64,000 nucleotides of DNA. Origin: Humibacter ginsenosidimutans (lineage in GTDB: Bacteria; Actinomycetota; Actinomycetes; Actinomycetales; Microbacteriaceae). The notes below the pieces were generated by a model that had not been told where the DNA came from, ran no database searches, and worked only from the letters and a program-made list of their open reading frames with translations. The stretch covers positions 3,162,001 to 3,226,000 of the forward strand of contig NZ_CP042305.1 in assembly GCF_007859675.1 (NCBI RefSeq), read 5' to 3'. This document shows, in pieces, positions 1 to 8,463 of this stretch; within the stretch, counting starts at the first letter, position 1, and the number at the start of each line of letters is the position of its first letter. Both the position numbers and the translations under genes were made by a program.

Positions 1-597
1 GCCGAGCTGACCCGCTGGCAGCGAGTGGTGCAGTGGGCGAGAGGATGGCTCGACTGGCGGCTGCTGCTGATCGGCGTCGTCATGCTCGGGGTCGAGCTCG
101 GGGAGGGCTCCGCCAACAGCTGGATGACGCTGGCCGTGCACAACGACCACGGCCAGACCGCGGCGATCGCGGCGTTGTTCTTCACGGTGTTCGCCGTGGG
201 GGAGGCGCTCACCCGCATCTTCGGCGGGCCGGCCGTCGATCGCCTCGGTCGCGTCTGGACCATTCGCTGCACGACGGCGCTCGGCGTGGTCGGCGTGGTG
301 CTGTTCATCCTCGGCGGCAACGTGTGGCTCGTGCTGATCGGCGTGCTGCTGTGGTCGGTGGGCGTCTCGATGGGCTTCCCGCTCGGCATGTCGGCTGCGG
401 CCGAGAGCGGACCGAACCCGGCGGCGCGGGTCAGCGTCGTGGCATCCGTCGGATACTTCGCCAACCTCGCCGGACCGCCCGTGATCGGTGCGCTCGCCGA
501 GTCGGTCGGCCTCTTGAACTCGCTCTGGCTCGTCGTGGTGTTCATGCTCGCGGCGTTCGCGGTGGCGGGATCGCTGCGACCCGTGAAGCGCGCCTGA
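1..597 (+). CDS. MFS transporter, C-terminal part (cut by window start)
   Basis: The frame is open from base 1, so the gene starts upstream; 198 residues are visible. They hold about five to six hydrophobic helices and a loop with the sequence GGPAVDRLGRVW, matching the cytoplasmic loop motif (G-x-x-x-D-R-x-G-R) of the Major Facilitator Superfamily. Such proteins are 12-helix secondary transporters in the cytoplasmic membrane; the substrate cannot be told from this half. The protein ends in a short basic tail (PVKRA). The MFS call is firm; specificity is unknown. Confidence 0.85.
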   Translation, partial: AELTRWQRVVQWARGWLDWRLLLIGVVMLGVELGEGSANSWMTLAVHNDHGQTAAIAALFFTVFAVGEALTRIFGGPAVDRLGRVWTIRCTTALGVVGVVLFILGGNVWLVLIGVLLWSVGVSMGFPLGMSAAAESGPNPAARVSVVASVGYFANLAGPPVIGALAESVGLLNSLWLVVVFMLAAFAVAGSLRPVKRA

Positions 598-725
598 GCC
601 CGGCTCAGGTCACGGAACGGCAACGAACCTCTTAGAGCGCCTTCAGCAGATTCCGACGCCGTCCCCTGCCCGTCGCCGCACACTGATGAGTGGGCGAACA
701 ACGGAGCTCACCCGCAATGTGGTTA

Positions 726-754
726 GGCCGTGTCTCGGGGCGTGAGACACGGCC
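726..754. repeat. Perfect 11-bp inverted repeat with 7-nt loop upstream of a small membrane gene
   Basis: Bases 726-736 (GGCCGTGTCTC) are the exact reverse complement of 744-754, with loop GGGGCGT. No T-run follows, so it is not a classic intrinsic terminator. It lies 22 bases before the ATG at 777, in the leader of that gene, and could be a transcript hairpin or a protein-binding site. Confidence 0.6.
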
Positions 755-776
755 GGTGAGTTCATCCGGGGGTGCC

Positions 777-983
777 ATGAGTGTCGTCTCGTTCATCAGG
801 AACGCCTACAGCACGGAAGCCGACGAGCGGCAGAGCCGAGCAGTCGTGCTCGTGCGCATGCTGCTCATCCTCGTCGGCGGCGTGGTGGTCACAGCCATCG
901 CCGCCGCTCTGATGTTCGGCGTCGCGTCGCTGATATGGGGTGGAACGATCGCCAACATCGTGCAGCAGGTCGCCGGAGTCTGA
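777..983 (+). CDS. Small single-span membrane protein, function unknown
   Basis: A 68-residue protein with a polar, charged N-terminus (about 25 residues, TEADERQSR) followed by one long hydrophobic segment (about residues 26-55) and a short tail. The ATG at 777 was preferred over an in-frame start at 690 because the longer version would run through the hairpin at 726-754 and add low-complexity residues. I do not recognise a family. It stands alone between an MFS gene and a convergent PAP2 gene. Small proteins like this are common in actinobacterial envelopes, but no role can be assigned. Confidence 0.55.
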   Translation: MSVVSFIRNAYSTEADERQSRAVVLVRMLLILVGGVVVTAIAAALMFGVASLIWGGTIANIVQQVAGV

Positions 984-1049
984 CTCCTGGAGGGCGCGCC
1001 TCGTCTCACCGCGAGTGGTGGGGAACCGGCACTCTCGGTGGGAGCGGGC

Positions 1050-1826
1050 TCAGGAGCGGAGGTCGGCGTCCTCGCGGGGCGTGCGGGGAGCGGGCGACGC
1101 CGACGGTGACGCCTTGTCGTCTGTCGCGGCGCCCGAGAAACGCCGGGCGACCCGCGGTGCGACCACGTTCCACAGCCACGCGATCGTGAGCGCACCGGCA
1201 AGGCCGGCGAGCACGGCTCCGACGATGTCCGTGCCGTAATGAGCGCCCACGTACAGCCGCGACCAGGCCGTGACGAGCACGAAGAGGATGCCCACCGCCG
1301 CGACGATCGCGCGCACCGCGCCCCTGCGCGCCACGAGCACGGCGGCCACGGTGAAGGTCACCGCGAACACGACGTGTCCGCTCGGGTAGCTCAGCGTCGC
1401 GGCGTCACCGATGACCGTGTGCGCGATGGACCCGGCCGGGGGTCGCGCCTCCGCGACCACCGCCTTCGGAATCAGGCAGAGCAGCCAGCCGCCGCCCGCC
1501 ACGAAGGCGGCGGCGATGCCGCGCCACCACGACGACGACAGCCCGACCACGACGACGAGCACCACGATGAAGGCAGCCACCACCGTGACGGAGTCGAGCT
1601 TGTCGAGTGTCTTGGCGACGGCATCCAGCAGCGGGCTGTGTGCATCGTTCAGTGCACGGTCGAGCCCGAGCTGGGCGCTGAGCGCCCCGGGGATCGAGGC
1701 GATGATGAAGCCGAACGCGAAGGTCAACACCCACAATGCTCCGAAATAGATCGGGGCGCGGCGAGGCAGCGGCAACACGAGTGAGTGCGCGGTGCGGTGC
1801 GAGGGCATCTTTTCAGTGTGGGGCAT
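1050..1826 (-). CDS. PAP2-superfamily membrane phosphatase
   Basis: A 258-residue polytopic membrane protein with the three phosphatase motifs of the type 2 phosphatidic acid phosphatase superfamily: K-x6-RP (KAVVAEARP), PSGH (YPSGHVVF) and SR-x5-H-x3-D (SRLYVGAHYGTD). The family dephosphorylates lipid phosphates such as phosphatidic acid or undecaprenyl pyrophosphate at the outer membrane face, using the two histidines as nucleophile and acid. About six helices are visible, with an unstructured charged C-terminus of about 30 residues. The exact substrate is not shown by sequence. It runs convergent to the small gene at 777-983. Confidence 0.9.
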   Translation of the reverse strand: MPHTEKMPSHRTAHSLVLPLPRRAPIYFGALWVLTFAFGFIIASIPGALSAQLGLDRALNDAHSPLLDAVAKTLDKLDSVTVVAAFIVVLVVVVGLSSSWWRGIAAAFVAGGGWLLCLIPKAVVAEARPPAGSIAHTVIGDAATLSYPSGHVVFAVTFTVAAVLVARRGAVRAIVAAVGILFVLVTAWSRLYVGAHYGTDIVGAVLAGLAGALTIAWLWNVVAPRVARRFSGAATDDKASPSASPAPRTPREDADLRS

Positions 1827-1919
1827 CGTGCGTCGGTGACGGCGCGCGCCGCGGCGCCACCGCTGTGAGTGTGCTCAGGATGCTCCACCCCCTGGCCGCG
1901 CGCGGAAGGCTGATTCGGT

Positions 1920-2522
1920 CTACGACCGGTCGTCGGACGGGTCGCGTCCCTCGGGCGGCTCCGACCGTGCGGTGTCGTCGGGGTCTGCGTCGTCCGCTGC
2001 GACAGGCGACGCCGAGACGTCAGCAGTCGACTCGGCGGGCTCCGGCGCGAATCGCTTGCCCGCCACGATCGCCAGCGTCGACCCCACTGCGCCCGCGACG
2101 AGCGCGAACGCCGTCCAACCGTTGCCCCACTTCGATCGGCCGAAGGCCGCGTCGAGGGATGCCTTGCCCGGCCCTGCCGCGAGCAACGCGGCCGCCGCGA
2201 TCATGACGAGATTGAACTCGACACCGCCCTTCGAGTTCCAGATGCCGTTCTTGGCGTGCACTTTGCGGATGGCGGTGATCATCGTGGCGATGAGCCCGGC
2301 GGAGGCCAGCGGCGTCGCCGCGCCGAGCACCAGCGCTGCACCTCCCGCGGTCTCGGCGAGCCCGGCCGCGCGGGCCTGCAGTTTCACCGGATGCATGTCG
2401 AGGGCATCCATCATCTTCTCGGTCTGCTCGATTCCGCCGCCCCCGAACATGCCAGCGAGCTTCTGCAGGCCGTGGCCCACGAACAGCAGCCCGACGACGA
2501 TCCTCAAGATGAACGTGCCCAT
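1920..2522 (-). CDS. DoxX family membrane protein
   Basis: A 200-residue protein starting [20 protein letters not shown], the typical first helix of DoxX/DoxD-type four-helix membrane proteins, with a conserved G-x-Q-K after the helix. Four hydrophobic segments are followed by a disordered, acidic C-terminal tail (about residues 160-200, rich in D, S, P and A). DoxX proteins are linked to redox and thiol homeostasis in several actinobacteria; that is family knowledge, not visible here. The divergent neighbour 200 bases away is msrB, a methionine sulfoxide repair gene, which fits an oxidative-stress context only loosely. Confidence 0.8.
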   Translation of the reverse strand: MGTFILRIVVGLLFVGHGLQKLAGMFGGGGIEQTEKMMDALDMHPVKLQARAAGLAETAGGAALVLGAATPLASAGLIATMITAIRKVHAKNGIWNSKGGVEFNLVMIAAAALLAAGPGKASLDAAFGRSKWGNGWTAFALVAGAVGSTLAIVAGKRFAPEPAESTADVSASPVAADDADPDDTARSEPPEGRDPSDDRS

Positions 2523-2735
2523 GCGATCCCCTTGCCTTCGAAAGTCCCGCCCTCCGTTCTATACGTCATGCCCCGCGATGTGAACCGTTCCGGACGGATT
2601 CGGGATGCCTCGCGCGGCTCACGGCCCACCGTCGCTCGATGCCGCTGGAGGTCACAGGCAACTCACAGCGGTGCGACCGCTGCGTGGGAACTTACGACGG
2701 GCATCCCACGTTCTTGCTCTCGTAAGGAGTTCACC

Positions 2736-3185
2736 ATGAGCAACTACCGCAAGAACGAGGCCGCACTCGCGCGGCTCACCAAGAAGCAGTACGACGTCAC
2801 GCAGAACGCGGCCACGGAGCGCGCCTTCACCGGCGAGTTCTGGAACAACCATGACGCAGGGCTGTACGTCGACGTCGTCTCGGGCGAGCCGCTGTTCGCC
2901 TCGACCACGAAATACGACAGCGGATGCGGCTGGCCCAGCTTCACGGCGCCGCTCGAGCCGGCGAACATCGTCGAGAACACCGACAGGGCGTTCGGGATGG
3001 TGCGCACCGAGGTGCGTTCGAAGCACGCCGACAGCCACCTCGGGCACGTCTTCGACGACGGACCCGTCGAGGCGGGCGGCCTGCGTTACTGCATCAATTC
3101 GGCGGCGCTGCGGTTCGTGCCGCTGGCCGATCTCGAGAAGGAGGGCTACGGCGAGTATGCAGCGCTCTTCGCGACGGCAAGCTGA
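2736..3185 (+). CDS. msrB: Peptide-methionine (R)-S-oxide reductase MsrB
   Basis: A 149-residue cytosolic enzyme that reduces the R-epimer of methionine sulfoxide in proteins. Visible motifs: SGCGWPSF near residue 67, GHVF, and [11 protein letters not shown] near the C-terminus with the catalytic Cys. The two CxxC zinc motifs found in many MsrB proteins are absent: the first position reads [11 protein letters not shown] instead of a YxCxxC-type sequence, so this is a zinc-free form. The ATG at 2736 sits 6 bases after AAGGAG (2724-2729); longer in-frame starts have no such site. msrA follows 65 bases downstream, so the pair probably forms one operon repairing both sulfoxide epimers. Confidence 0.95.
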   Translation: MSNYRKNEAALARLTKKQYDVTQNAATERAFTGEFWNNHDAGLYVDVVSGEPLFASTTKYDSGCGWPSFTAPLEPANIVENTDRAFGMVRTEVRSKHADSHLGHVFDDGPVEAGGLRYCINSAALRFVPLADLEKEGYGEYAALFATAS

Positions 3186-3250
3186 TCCCGGCCAGGCGGG
3201 CGCGGGCATCCGAGACGACAATGGAACGAACGAGAAGTAGGAGAAAAAGC

Positions 3251-3766
3251 ATGAGTACCGAGCAGGCCATTCTCGCCGGCGGATGCTTCTGGGGCGCCCA
3301 GGAGCTTCTGCGCACGAAGCCGGGCGTGATCTCCACGCGCACGGGCTACTCCGGCGACCCGAACACCCCGAACGCCACCTACCGCCACCACGGCGACCAC
3401 GCCGAGGCGGTGGAGATCGTCTTCGATCCCGACGTGATCAGCTACCGCGAGCTGCTGGAGTTCTTCTTCCAGATCCACGATCCGTCGACGAAGAACCGGC
3501 AGGGCAACGACATCGGCCGCAGCTACCGCTCCGCCATCTTCTACACGACGCCGGAGCAGGAGCGAGTCGTCCGCGACACCATCGCCGACGTGGATGCCTC
3601 CGGCCTCTGGCCGGGCAAGGTCGTCACCGAGGTGGAGCCGGCGAGCGAGTTCTGGGAGGCCGAGGAGGAGCACCAGGACTACTTGCAGAAGTACCCGGCC
3701 GGCTACACCTGCCACTGGGTGCGCCCGAACTGGCGTCTGCCGAAGCGCGAGGCGCAGACTGCCTGA
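3251..3766 (+). CDS. msrA: Peptide-methionine (S)-S-oxide reductase MsrA
   Basis: A 171-residue enzyme with the signature GGCFWGAQE at residues 10-18, whose Cys is the nucleophile that reduces the S-epimer of methionine sulfoxide. Other family blocks are present: [17 protein letters not shown] and the C-terminal HQDYLQKYP. The length is standard for the single-domain form. The ATG at 3251 follows AGGAGA by about 5 bases. It lies 65 bases behind msrB on the same strand and is followed by a hairpin at 3799-3830, so msrB-msrA is a self-contained repair operon. Confidence 0.96.
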   Translation: MSTEQAILAGGCFWGAQELLRTKPGVISTRTGYSGDPNTPNATYRHHGDHAEAVEIVFDPDVISYRELLEFFFQIHDPSTKNRQGNDIGRSYRSAIFYTTPEQERVVRDTIADVDASGLWPGKVVTEVEPASEFWEAEEEHQDYLQKYPAGYTCHWVRPNWRLPKREAQTA

Positions 3767-3798
3767 GGCACGCTGAACCCACCCTGAGTTCGGCGTCG

Positions 3799-3830
3799 GG
3801 CCGCGGCGGCGTCAGACCGTCGCCGCGGCC
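3799..3830. terminator. Candidate bidirectional terminator between msrA and a convergent dehydrogenase
   Basis: A 10-bp perfect GC stem (GGCCGCGGCG at 3799-3808 with its complement at 3821-3830) and a 12-base loop. It lies between two converging genes and overlaps the stop codon of the minus-strand gene. There is no T-run, as is usual in high-GC actinobacteria. Confidence 0.55.
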
Positions 3831-4828
3831 TGCGGGTGGATGATCGCCTTCATCGAGTTCGGGTCCGTCGCCGACAGGTTGAGGGCGTCCTCGGTCGCGT
3901 CGAGGTCGAAGTGGTGCGTCACGATGGTGCGCACGTCCACTCGGCCCGAGGCGACGAGATCGATCGCGGTCGGCCAGGTGTGCGCATAGCGGTTGACCAG
4001 CGAGACGGTCAGCTCACGGGCGTTGAGCGACGACAGCGGAAGTTCGACGGGCTGCTTCGGCAGGCCGACCATGGCGGCTCGGCCGTGGTTGCCGAGGCGG
4101 GCCAAGCCCTGGGCCAGGGCGCCGGGCGCGCCTGAGCACTCCAGCAGCACGTCGAACGTGGCCGTCGACGGCGAATCGGCGGACTCTGCCTCGAAGCCGA
4201 GCGTGCGCGCGATCTCGAGCCGGAACGGGGAGACGTCGACCATCGTGACCGAGCCCGCTCCGAAGGCGCGCGCCGCCTGCGCCGCGAACGTGCCGACGGG
4301 GCCGGCACCCGTGACGAGCACTCTGTCGCCGGGCTCGAGCCCGGCGCGACGGCAGGCCCAGATGCCCACGGAGAGCGGTTCGAGCATGGCTCCGTCGTCG
4401 AAGCTCAGACCGTCGGGCAGAGCGAAGAGGTTGCGCTCGTCGATCGCGAGCCGCTGCACGAGAGCGCCGTCGTAGGGCGGCGTCGCCAGAAACGCGAGTC
4501 GCGAGCACAGGTGGTACCGCCCGCGCAGGCAGTCGTCGCAGTCGCGACACGGCGTGCCGGGTTCGATGGCGACGCGGTCGCCCACCGCGACCCGTGAGAC
4601 ATCCTCTCCGACGGCGGTGACGACACCGGATGCCTCATGCCCGAGAATGAGCGGACCGTCCACGACCCAGTCGCCGATGCGGCCGACGCGGTAATAGGTG
4701 ACGTCTGAGCCGCAGATGCCGACCGACCTGATCTCGACGGCAGCCTCGCGGGCGCCGAGCACCGGTTCACCGACGTCGCGAACCTCGATCTCGCCGAGGC
4801 GGGGCATGACAGCTGCGAGGTTGGGCAC
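3812..4828 (-). CDS. Zinc-dependent alcohol dehydrogenase, sorbitol/xylitol dehydrogenase-like (MDR superfamily)
   Basis: A 338-residue medium-chain dehydrogenase. The catalytic zinc ligands are seen in GICGSDV and GHEASG, and the structural zinc loop has four Cys (CRDCDDCLRGRYHLC). The Rossmann motif GAGPVGTFAA follows, with an acidic residue (VDVSP) consistent with NAD preference. This pattern is typical of the sorbitol/xylitol/L-threonine dehydrogenase branch that oxidises polyols or secondary alcohols in the cytosol. The GTG at 4828 was chosen because AAGGAG lies 6 bases upstream; the longer in-frame version would add about 70 residues with no conserved features. It lies 82 bases after an aldo/keto reductase on the same strand, hinting at shared sugar or polyol redox metabolism. 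Confidence 0.88.
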   Translation of the reverse strand: MPNLAAVMPRLGEIEVRDVGEPVLGAREAAVEIRSVGICGSDVTYYRVGRIGDWVVDGPLILGHEASGVVTAVGEDVSRVAVGDRVAIEPGTPCRDCDDCLRGRYHLCSRLAFLATPPYDGALVQRLAIDERNLFALPDGLSFDDGAMLEPLSVGIWACRRAGLEPGDRVLVTGAGPVGTFAAQAARAFGAGSVTMVDVSPFRLEIARTLGFEAESADSPSTATFDVLLECSGAPGALAQGLARLGNHGRAAMVGLPKQPVELPLSSLNARELTVSLVNRYAHTWPTAIDLVASGRVDVRTIVTHHFDLDATEDALNLSATDPNSMKAIIHPQAAATV

Positions 4829-4910
4829 GGCGCTCCTTCGGACCGAGAGACAGGGACGGCCGCGAACCGCGTCATCGCTGTGGCCGTTCTGCGACTCTAG
4901 ACGGATCCCC

Positions 4911-5855
4911 TCACTCTTCCGACGGGACCCACTGGATCTCGCCTGCGCCGACGACCTCGAGCGCATCGAGGGCGGCCACGGTGTCGGAATCGAGCACGAG
5001 CTCGCCTGCGCCGACGTTCTCGTCGAGATGCGTGGCATCCGAGGTGCCGGGGATGATCAGCGTGTTCGGGCTGTGCTGCAGCAGCCACGCCAGTCCGACC
5101 TGCGACGGGGTCGCGTGCAGTCGTTCGGCCGCCGCGCGCACCGCGGGCTGGTCTGTCACCTTCGCGTGCCCGGGGAATGCGCTGCCGAGCGGAAAGAAGG
5201 GGACCCAGGCGATGTCGTGCTCGGCAGTGAGGTGCATCATGTCGTCGAAGCTGCGGTCGACGACGCTGTGCGCGTTCTGCACGGCGGCGATTCCGGCAGG
5301 CAGCGCCGCGCGCAGACTGTCGATGCCGATCGCGCTGAGGCCGATCGCCCCGATCACGCCCGCGTCGCGCAACTGCAGCATGACGTCGAGCTGGTCGTCG
5401 AGCGGCACGTCCTGGTCGCCCTCCGGGCGCAGCCCGGGGCCGGCCTCCATGCGACGCAGGTAGACGAGATCGAGTCGATCGACGCCGAGCGTGCGCAGGT
5501 TGTCTTCCACGTTCGCGCGCAGCTGCTCGGGGCGCTGCGCCGAGCGGAGCGGAAGCGGTCCCTGCGGATCGGTCTCCGCGCCCACCTTCGTGGCGACGAC
5601 GACGTCGCTGCGGTCGCCGACCACGCGGCGGATCACGTCGTTGACGAAGGATGCGCCATAGAAGTCGGCGGTGTCGAGGTGGTTCACACCCAGGTCGAGC
5701 GCATGCCGCAGGAGGGATGCCGCGACCTCGGGCCGTGCGGAGTGCCGGTCCAGTTGCATGGCGCCGTACCCGACGCGCGCGACCGAGACGCCGGCCAGGG
5801 GATAGCTGCCGCCCGGAGCGGTCGACGACGACGGAGTAGAAGAGATGTCGGTCAT
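4911..5855 (-). CDS. Aldo/keto reductase family oxidoreductase
   Basis: A 314-residue TIM-barrel oxidoreductase. Family marks are YGAMQL, HLDTADFYG (catalytic Asp and Tyr), ATKVG (catalytic Lys), and a late SQVGLAWLLQHSPN segment for NADP(H) binding. The position usually holding the fourth catalytic residue (His) reads LVYLRRME, as in some bacterial subgroups. The substrate is unknown. The gene is divergent from the TetR regulator at 5979, and two palindromes fill the shared promoter, so it is the likely target of that regulator; the alcohol dehydrogenase downstream may be co-transcribed. Confidence 0.88.
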   Translation of the reverse strand: MTDISSTPSSSTAPGGSYPLAGVSVARVGYGAMQLDRHSARPEVAASLLRHALDLGVNHLDTADFYGASFVNDVIRRVVGDRSDVVVATKVGAETDPQGPLPLRSAQRPEQLRANVEDNLRTLGVDRLDLVYLRRMEAGPGLRPEGDQDVPLDDQLDVMLQLRDAGVIGAIGLSAIGIDSLRAALPAGIAAVQNAHSVVDRSFDDMMHLTAEHDIAWVPFFPLGSAFPGHAKVTDQPAVRAAAERLHATPSQVGLAWLLQHSPNTLIIPGTSDATHLDENVGAGELVLDSDTVAALDALEVVGAGEIQWVPSEE

Positions 5856-5929
5856 GGGATCTCCCAGAGCTCGGTGAACGAGGAGCAGGTCGGGGTCGCC
5901 CCAGGCTGCATCGACGCCTAGACTCGAAT

Positions 5930-5977
5930 AAGCGGAGGATGCTCCGCTTGACCGTCAGCGTAGCGGAGGTGCCTCCG
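5930..5977. promoter_or_regulatory. Two tandem palindromic operators between aldo/keto reductase and TetR genes
   Basis: Site 1 is AAGCGGAG (5930-5937), 4 bases, CTCCGCTT (5942-5949). Site 2 is CGGAGG (5964-5969), 2 bases, CCTCCG (5972-5977). Both share the GCGGAGG-type half-site and their centres are 31 bp apart, about three helical turns. Site 2 overlaps the likely ribosome site of the TetR gene. Binding by that TetR protein is inferred. Confidence 0.6.
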
Positions 5978-5978
5978 G

Positions 5979-6644
5979 TTGTCGAGAGAGACGTTCTCCT
6001 CAAGCGATTCGTCGACCACCTCGCCGGAGTCGGATGACGCGGCGCCGGCACGCGAGGCGGCTGCGGCGACTGCCCCGAAGCTGCGCGCCGACGCGGCTCG
6101 CAACCGTGGCCTGCTGCTCGTCGCGGCGCGGGATGCCTTCACGGCGGCGGACGACGATGCCGCGGTCTCGTTGGAGGGGATCGCCCGCGCGGCCGGCGTG
6201 GGCATCGGCACGCTCTATCGCAACTTCCCCACGCGCGAGGCGCTCGTCGAGGCTCTGTATCGCACGGAGCTCGATGACGTGGTCGAGTCGGCGCACGGCC
6301 TGCTCGATGGTCGTGCCGCCTTCGACGCGCTGCGTCTCTGGCTCGATCGCTACGCGCGCTTCGTCGCCACGAAACAGGGCATGATGCCCGCGCTGCGTGC
6401 AGCCTGGTCGTCTCGCGCTGCACGCATGGCCGAGACGAGGGAACGCATCGAGGCGACGATCGGCGATCTGCTCGCGGCGGGCGGAGCCGATGGCAGCATC
6501 CGCCCCGATGCCGACGCCGCCGACACGGCCGACATGCTCGTCGGGGTCTTCCTGGCGATGGGGGATGCCCACGACACGCGCCGCGTCGGCCGCCTGCTCG
6601 ACCTCATCATGGACGCGCTGCGGCCAGCGGCGTCGTCGCGCTGA
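5979..6644 (+). CDS. TetR/AcrR family transcriptional regulator
   Basis: A 221-residue regulator with a long disordered N-terminus (about residues 1-40, rich in S, A and D) and then a TetR helix-turn-helix: SLEGIARAAGVGIGTLYRNF followed by PTREALVEALY. The C-terminal all-helical domain would bind a small ligand. The start is a TTG at 5979, the first possible start after an in-frame stop at 5961; a GGAGG at 5965-5969 precedes it. It is divergent from an aldo/keto reductase and probably represses it and itself through the paired palindromes at 5930-5977. The inducer is unknown. Confidence 0.87.
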   Translation: MSRETFSSSDSSTTSPESDDAAPAREAAAATAPKLRADAARNRGLLLVAARDAFTAADDDAAVSLEGIARAAGVGIGTLYRNFPTREALVEALYRTELDDVVESAHGLLDGRAAFDALRLWLDRYARFVATKQGMMPALRAAWSSRAARMAETRERIEATIGDLLAAGGADGSIRPDADAADTADMLVGVFLAMGDAHDTRRVGRLLDLIMDALRPAASSR

Positions 6645-6700
6645 GCCGGAGTGGCGCCGCTCGGGCGGGTGCGAGGCTCCGGGCGTCGACGAGGCCGTCG

Positions 6701-7297
6701 CTACTCGTCGGTCAGCGCCTCCAGCTCGGCGCGCAGCGAGGCGAGCTCGATGTCGCGGTCGACGGGGCTCAGCTGCTCGGGGGCATCCGGTGTGTACTGC
6801 AGCGCGTGGTCGAGCAGCGACGCGCTCATCTCGGCCCAGGCATCCTGTCGCGCCTTCTCGATGAGGTCGAGCAGGTACTCCTCCTGCCCGGCCTTCTGCT
6901 GCAGCGCTGTCGCGGCCTCGGTGGCGACCATGAGGCGGTGCCGCACGTTGGACTCGTCGCCGCGACGGTAGTCGTGCACGTGCTCGGCGCGGCCCACTCG
7001 GCCCACCGTGTTGGCGAGCTCCTCGGTGAGGCGGTCTGCCGCCTGTCGAGACTCGTCGGCCAGCTCCGTGTAGGCGGCGGATGCCTCTGGCAGGTACGTG
7101 AGCGCGTCATACTCGCGCGGCGACACCACCGCGTCGACGGCGATGGCGTTCTTCAGCCGAAGACGCACCGCGTACTCCGAGATCATCAGACCCTCGGAGA
7201 CCGACTGCTCGACGGTGGCCTGCGGCACTTCCACGACGGCGGCGTCGTTGTACGGCTTGAGGATGCGGCGCTTGCGCAACCAGTCGAACCAGCCCAC
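6701..7297 (-). CDS. Conserved hypothetical protein, helical, function unknown
   Basis: A 198-residue protein starting MGWFDWLRKRRILKPYND. It is rich in E, A, L and Q and predicted by eye to be mostly helical, with a YLPEASAAYTELADESRQAAD stretch and an acidic C-terminus (ELEALTDE). There is no signal peptide or membrane segment. The GTG at 7297 was chosen because a GGGAGG site lies just upstream; the longer ORF to 7537 runs into the promoter of the opposite gene and looks non-coding. I do not recognise the family. It is divergent from an alpha/beta hydrolase. Confidence 0.6.
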   Translation of the reverse strand: MGWFDWLRKRRILKPYNDAAVVEVPQATVEQSVSEGLMISEYAVRLRLKNAIAVDAVVSPREYDALTYLPEASAAYTELADESRQAADRLTEELANTVGRVGRAEHVHDYRRGDESNVRHRLMVATEAATALQQKAGQEEYLLDLIEKARQDAWAEMSASLLDHALQYTPDAPEQLSPVDRDIELASLRAELEALTDE

Positions 7298-7429
7298 AGC
7301 ATCCTCCCCTCCGCCTCGCCGTGATCCAAAGGTAGCCGAGCGCACGGGTGCGCAGTGAGCCCGTCGATGGAGCCGGGCGACGGAGCAACCGGGTACCGTC
7401 GGCAGGGCGACGACAGCCGAGGAGGCGCG

Positions 7430-8302
7430 GTGACGAACGAACGGCAGATCGAGGTCGGGCACACACGCACCGTGCGGGTCTGGGACAGCGGGGCAGGCGG
7501 CGGCCAGGCGACCGCGCCGGTCGTGATCTGGCACCACGGCACGCCGCAGACCGGGCGCATTCTGGCGCCGATCGCGCGCGCCGCGACGAGGCGGGGCATC
7601 CGGGTCATCTCGTGTGCAAGGGCCGGCTACCAGGGAACGACGTCGCTCGAGGGTCGCCGGGTGGCGGATGCCGCGGCCGACGTCGTGGCGGTAGCCGCAG
7701 CACTCGGGGTCGAGCGCTACGCAACGATGGGCGCCTCAGGCGGCGGCCCGCACGCCCTCGCCTGCGCAGCGCTCGACCCTGAGCACGTCGTCGCGGCGGT
7801 GACCTTCGCCGGCATCGCCCCCTACGTCGACGAGCCGTGGTGGTTCGAGGGGATGGCGTCTCCCGACGGCCTCAGGTCGGCGCACGAGGGAGGGCGAGAG
7901 GCGCGACGTCGTCACGCCGAGACGTCGGACTTCGACGAGTCGAGCTTCGTCGACGCGGACTGGCAGGCGCTCGCCGGCGACTGGGAAGCGCTCGGCGCGG
8001 ACGCCGGCCGTGCAGGCGCCGAAGCCAGAGCGAACGGCGGCGTTCCCTGGGGCGAGATCGATGACGACGTCGCCTTCGTCGAAGACTGGGGCATCGAGCT
8101 CGGGCAGATCGAGTGTCCGGCGTTCATCGTGCAGGGCGGGCGCGACAGGGTGATCCCTCCCGCGCATTCGACAGCGATCCTCTCCGCTCTTCCGGCCGGC
8201 GAGCTCTGGCTGCGACCGCGCGACGGCCACGTCTCGGTGCTCGGGGCGCTGCCGATCGCATTGGAATGGATGCTTGCGGCCGGCCGAGAACGCGCTCGCT
8301 GA
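7430..8302 (+). CDS. Alpha/beta hydrolase
   Basis: A 290-residue alpha/beta-fold hydrolase. Near the N-terminus is the oxyanion-hole sequence WHHGTPQTG. The nucleophile elbow is G-A-S-G-G (ATMGASGGGPHAL), so Ser is the nucleophile. The acid comes in the VQGGRDRVIP strand, and the catalytic His is in DGHVSVLG near the C-terminus. All three catalytic parts are intact. The GTG at 7430 is preceded by GAGGAGG; an ATG 75 bases upstream has no ribosome site. The substrate (an ester, epoxide or lactone) cannot be told. No operon partners are obvious. Confidence 0.87.
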   Translation: MTNERQIEVGHTRTVRVWDSGAGGGQATAPVVIWHHGTPQTGRILAPIARAATRRGIRVISCARAGYQGTTSLEGRRVADAAADVVAVAAALGVERYATMGASGGGPHALACAALDPEHVVAAVTFAGIAPYVDEPWWFEGMASPDGLRSAHEGGREARRRHAETSDFDESSFVDADWQALAGDWEALGADAGRAGAEARANGGVPWGEIDDDVAFVEDWGIELGQIECPAFIVQGGRDRVIPPAHSTAILSALPAGELWLRPRDGHVSVLGALPIALEWMLAAGRERAR

Positions 8303-8463
8303 CACCCTTTTCCGCCCGCAGCCGGCGCCGGAACGGGCACCCGACCTCGGATCGCTCTCACCTTTCACTCAGCTTTTACCGGGATTCACCTAGCTGAGCG
8401 CCCTAGCCTCGAAGGTCGGACCAGAACTGCACGAGGCACGACGCGACGAGAGAGGCGGTGCAC

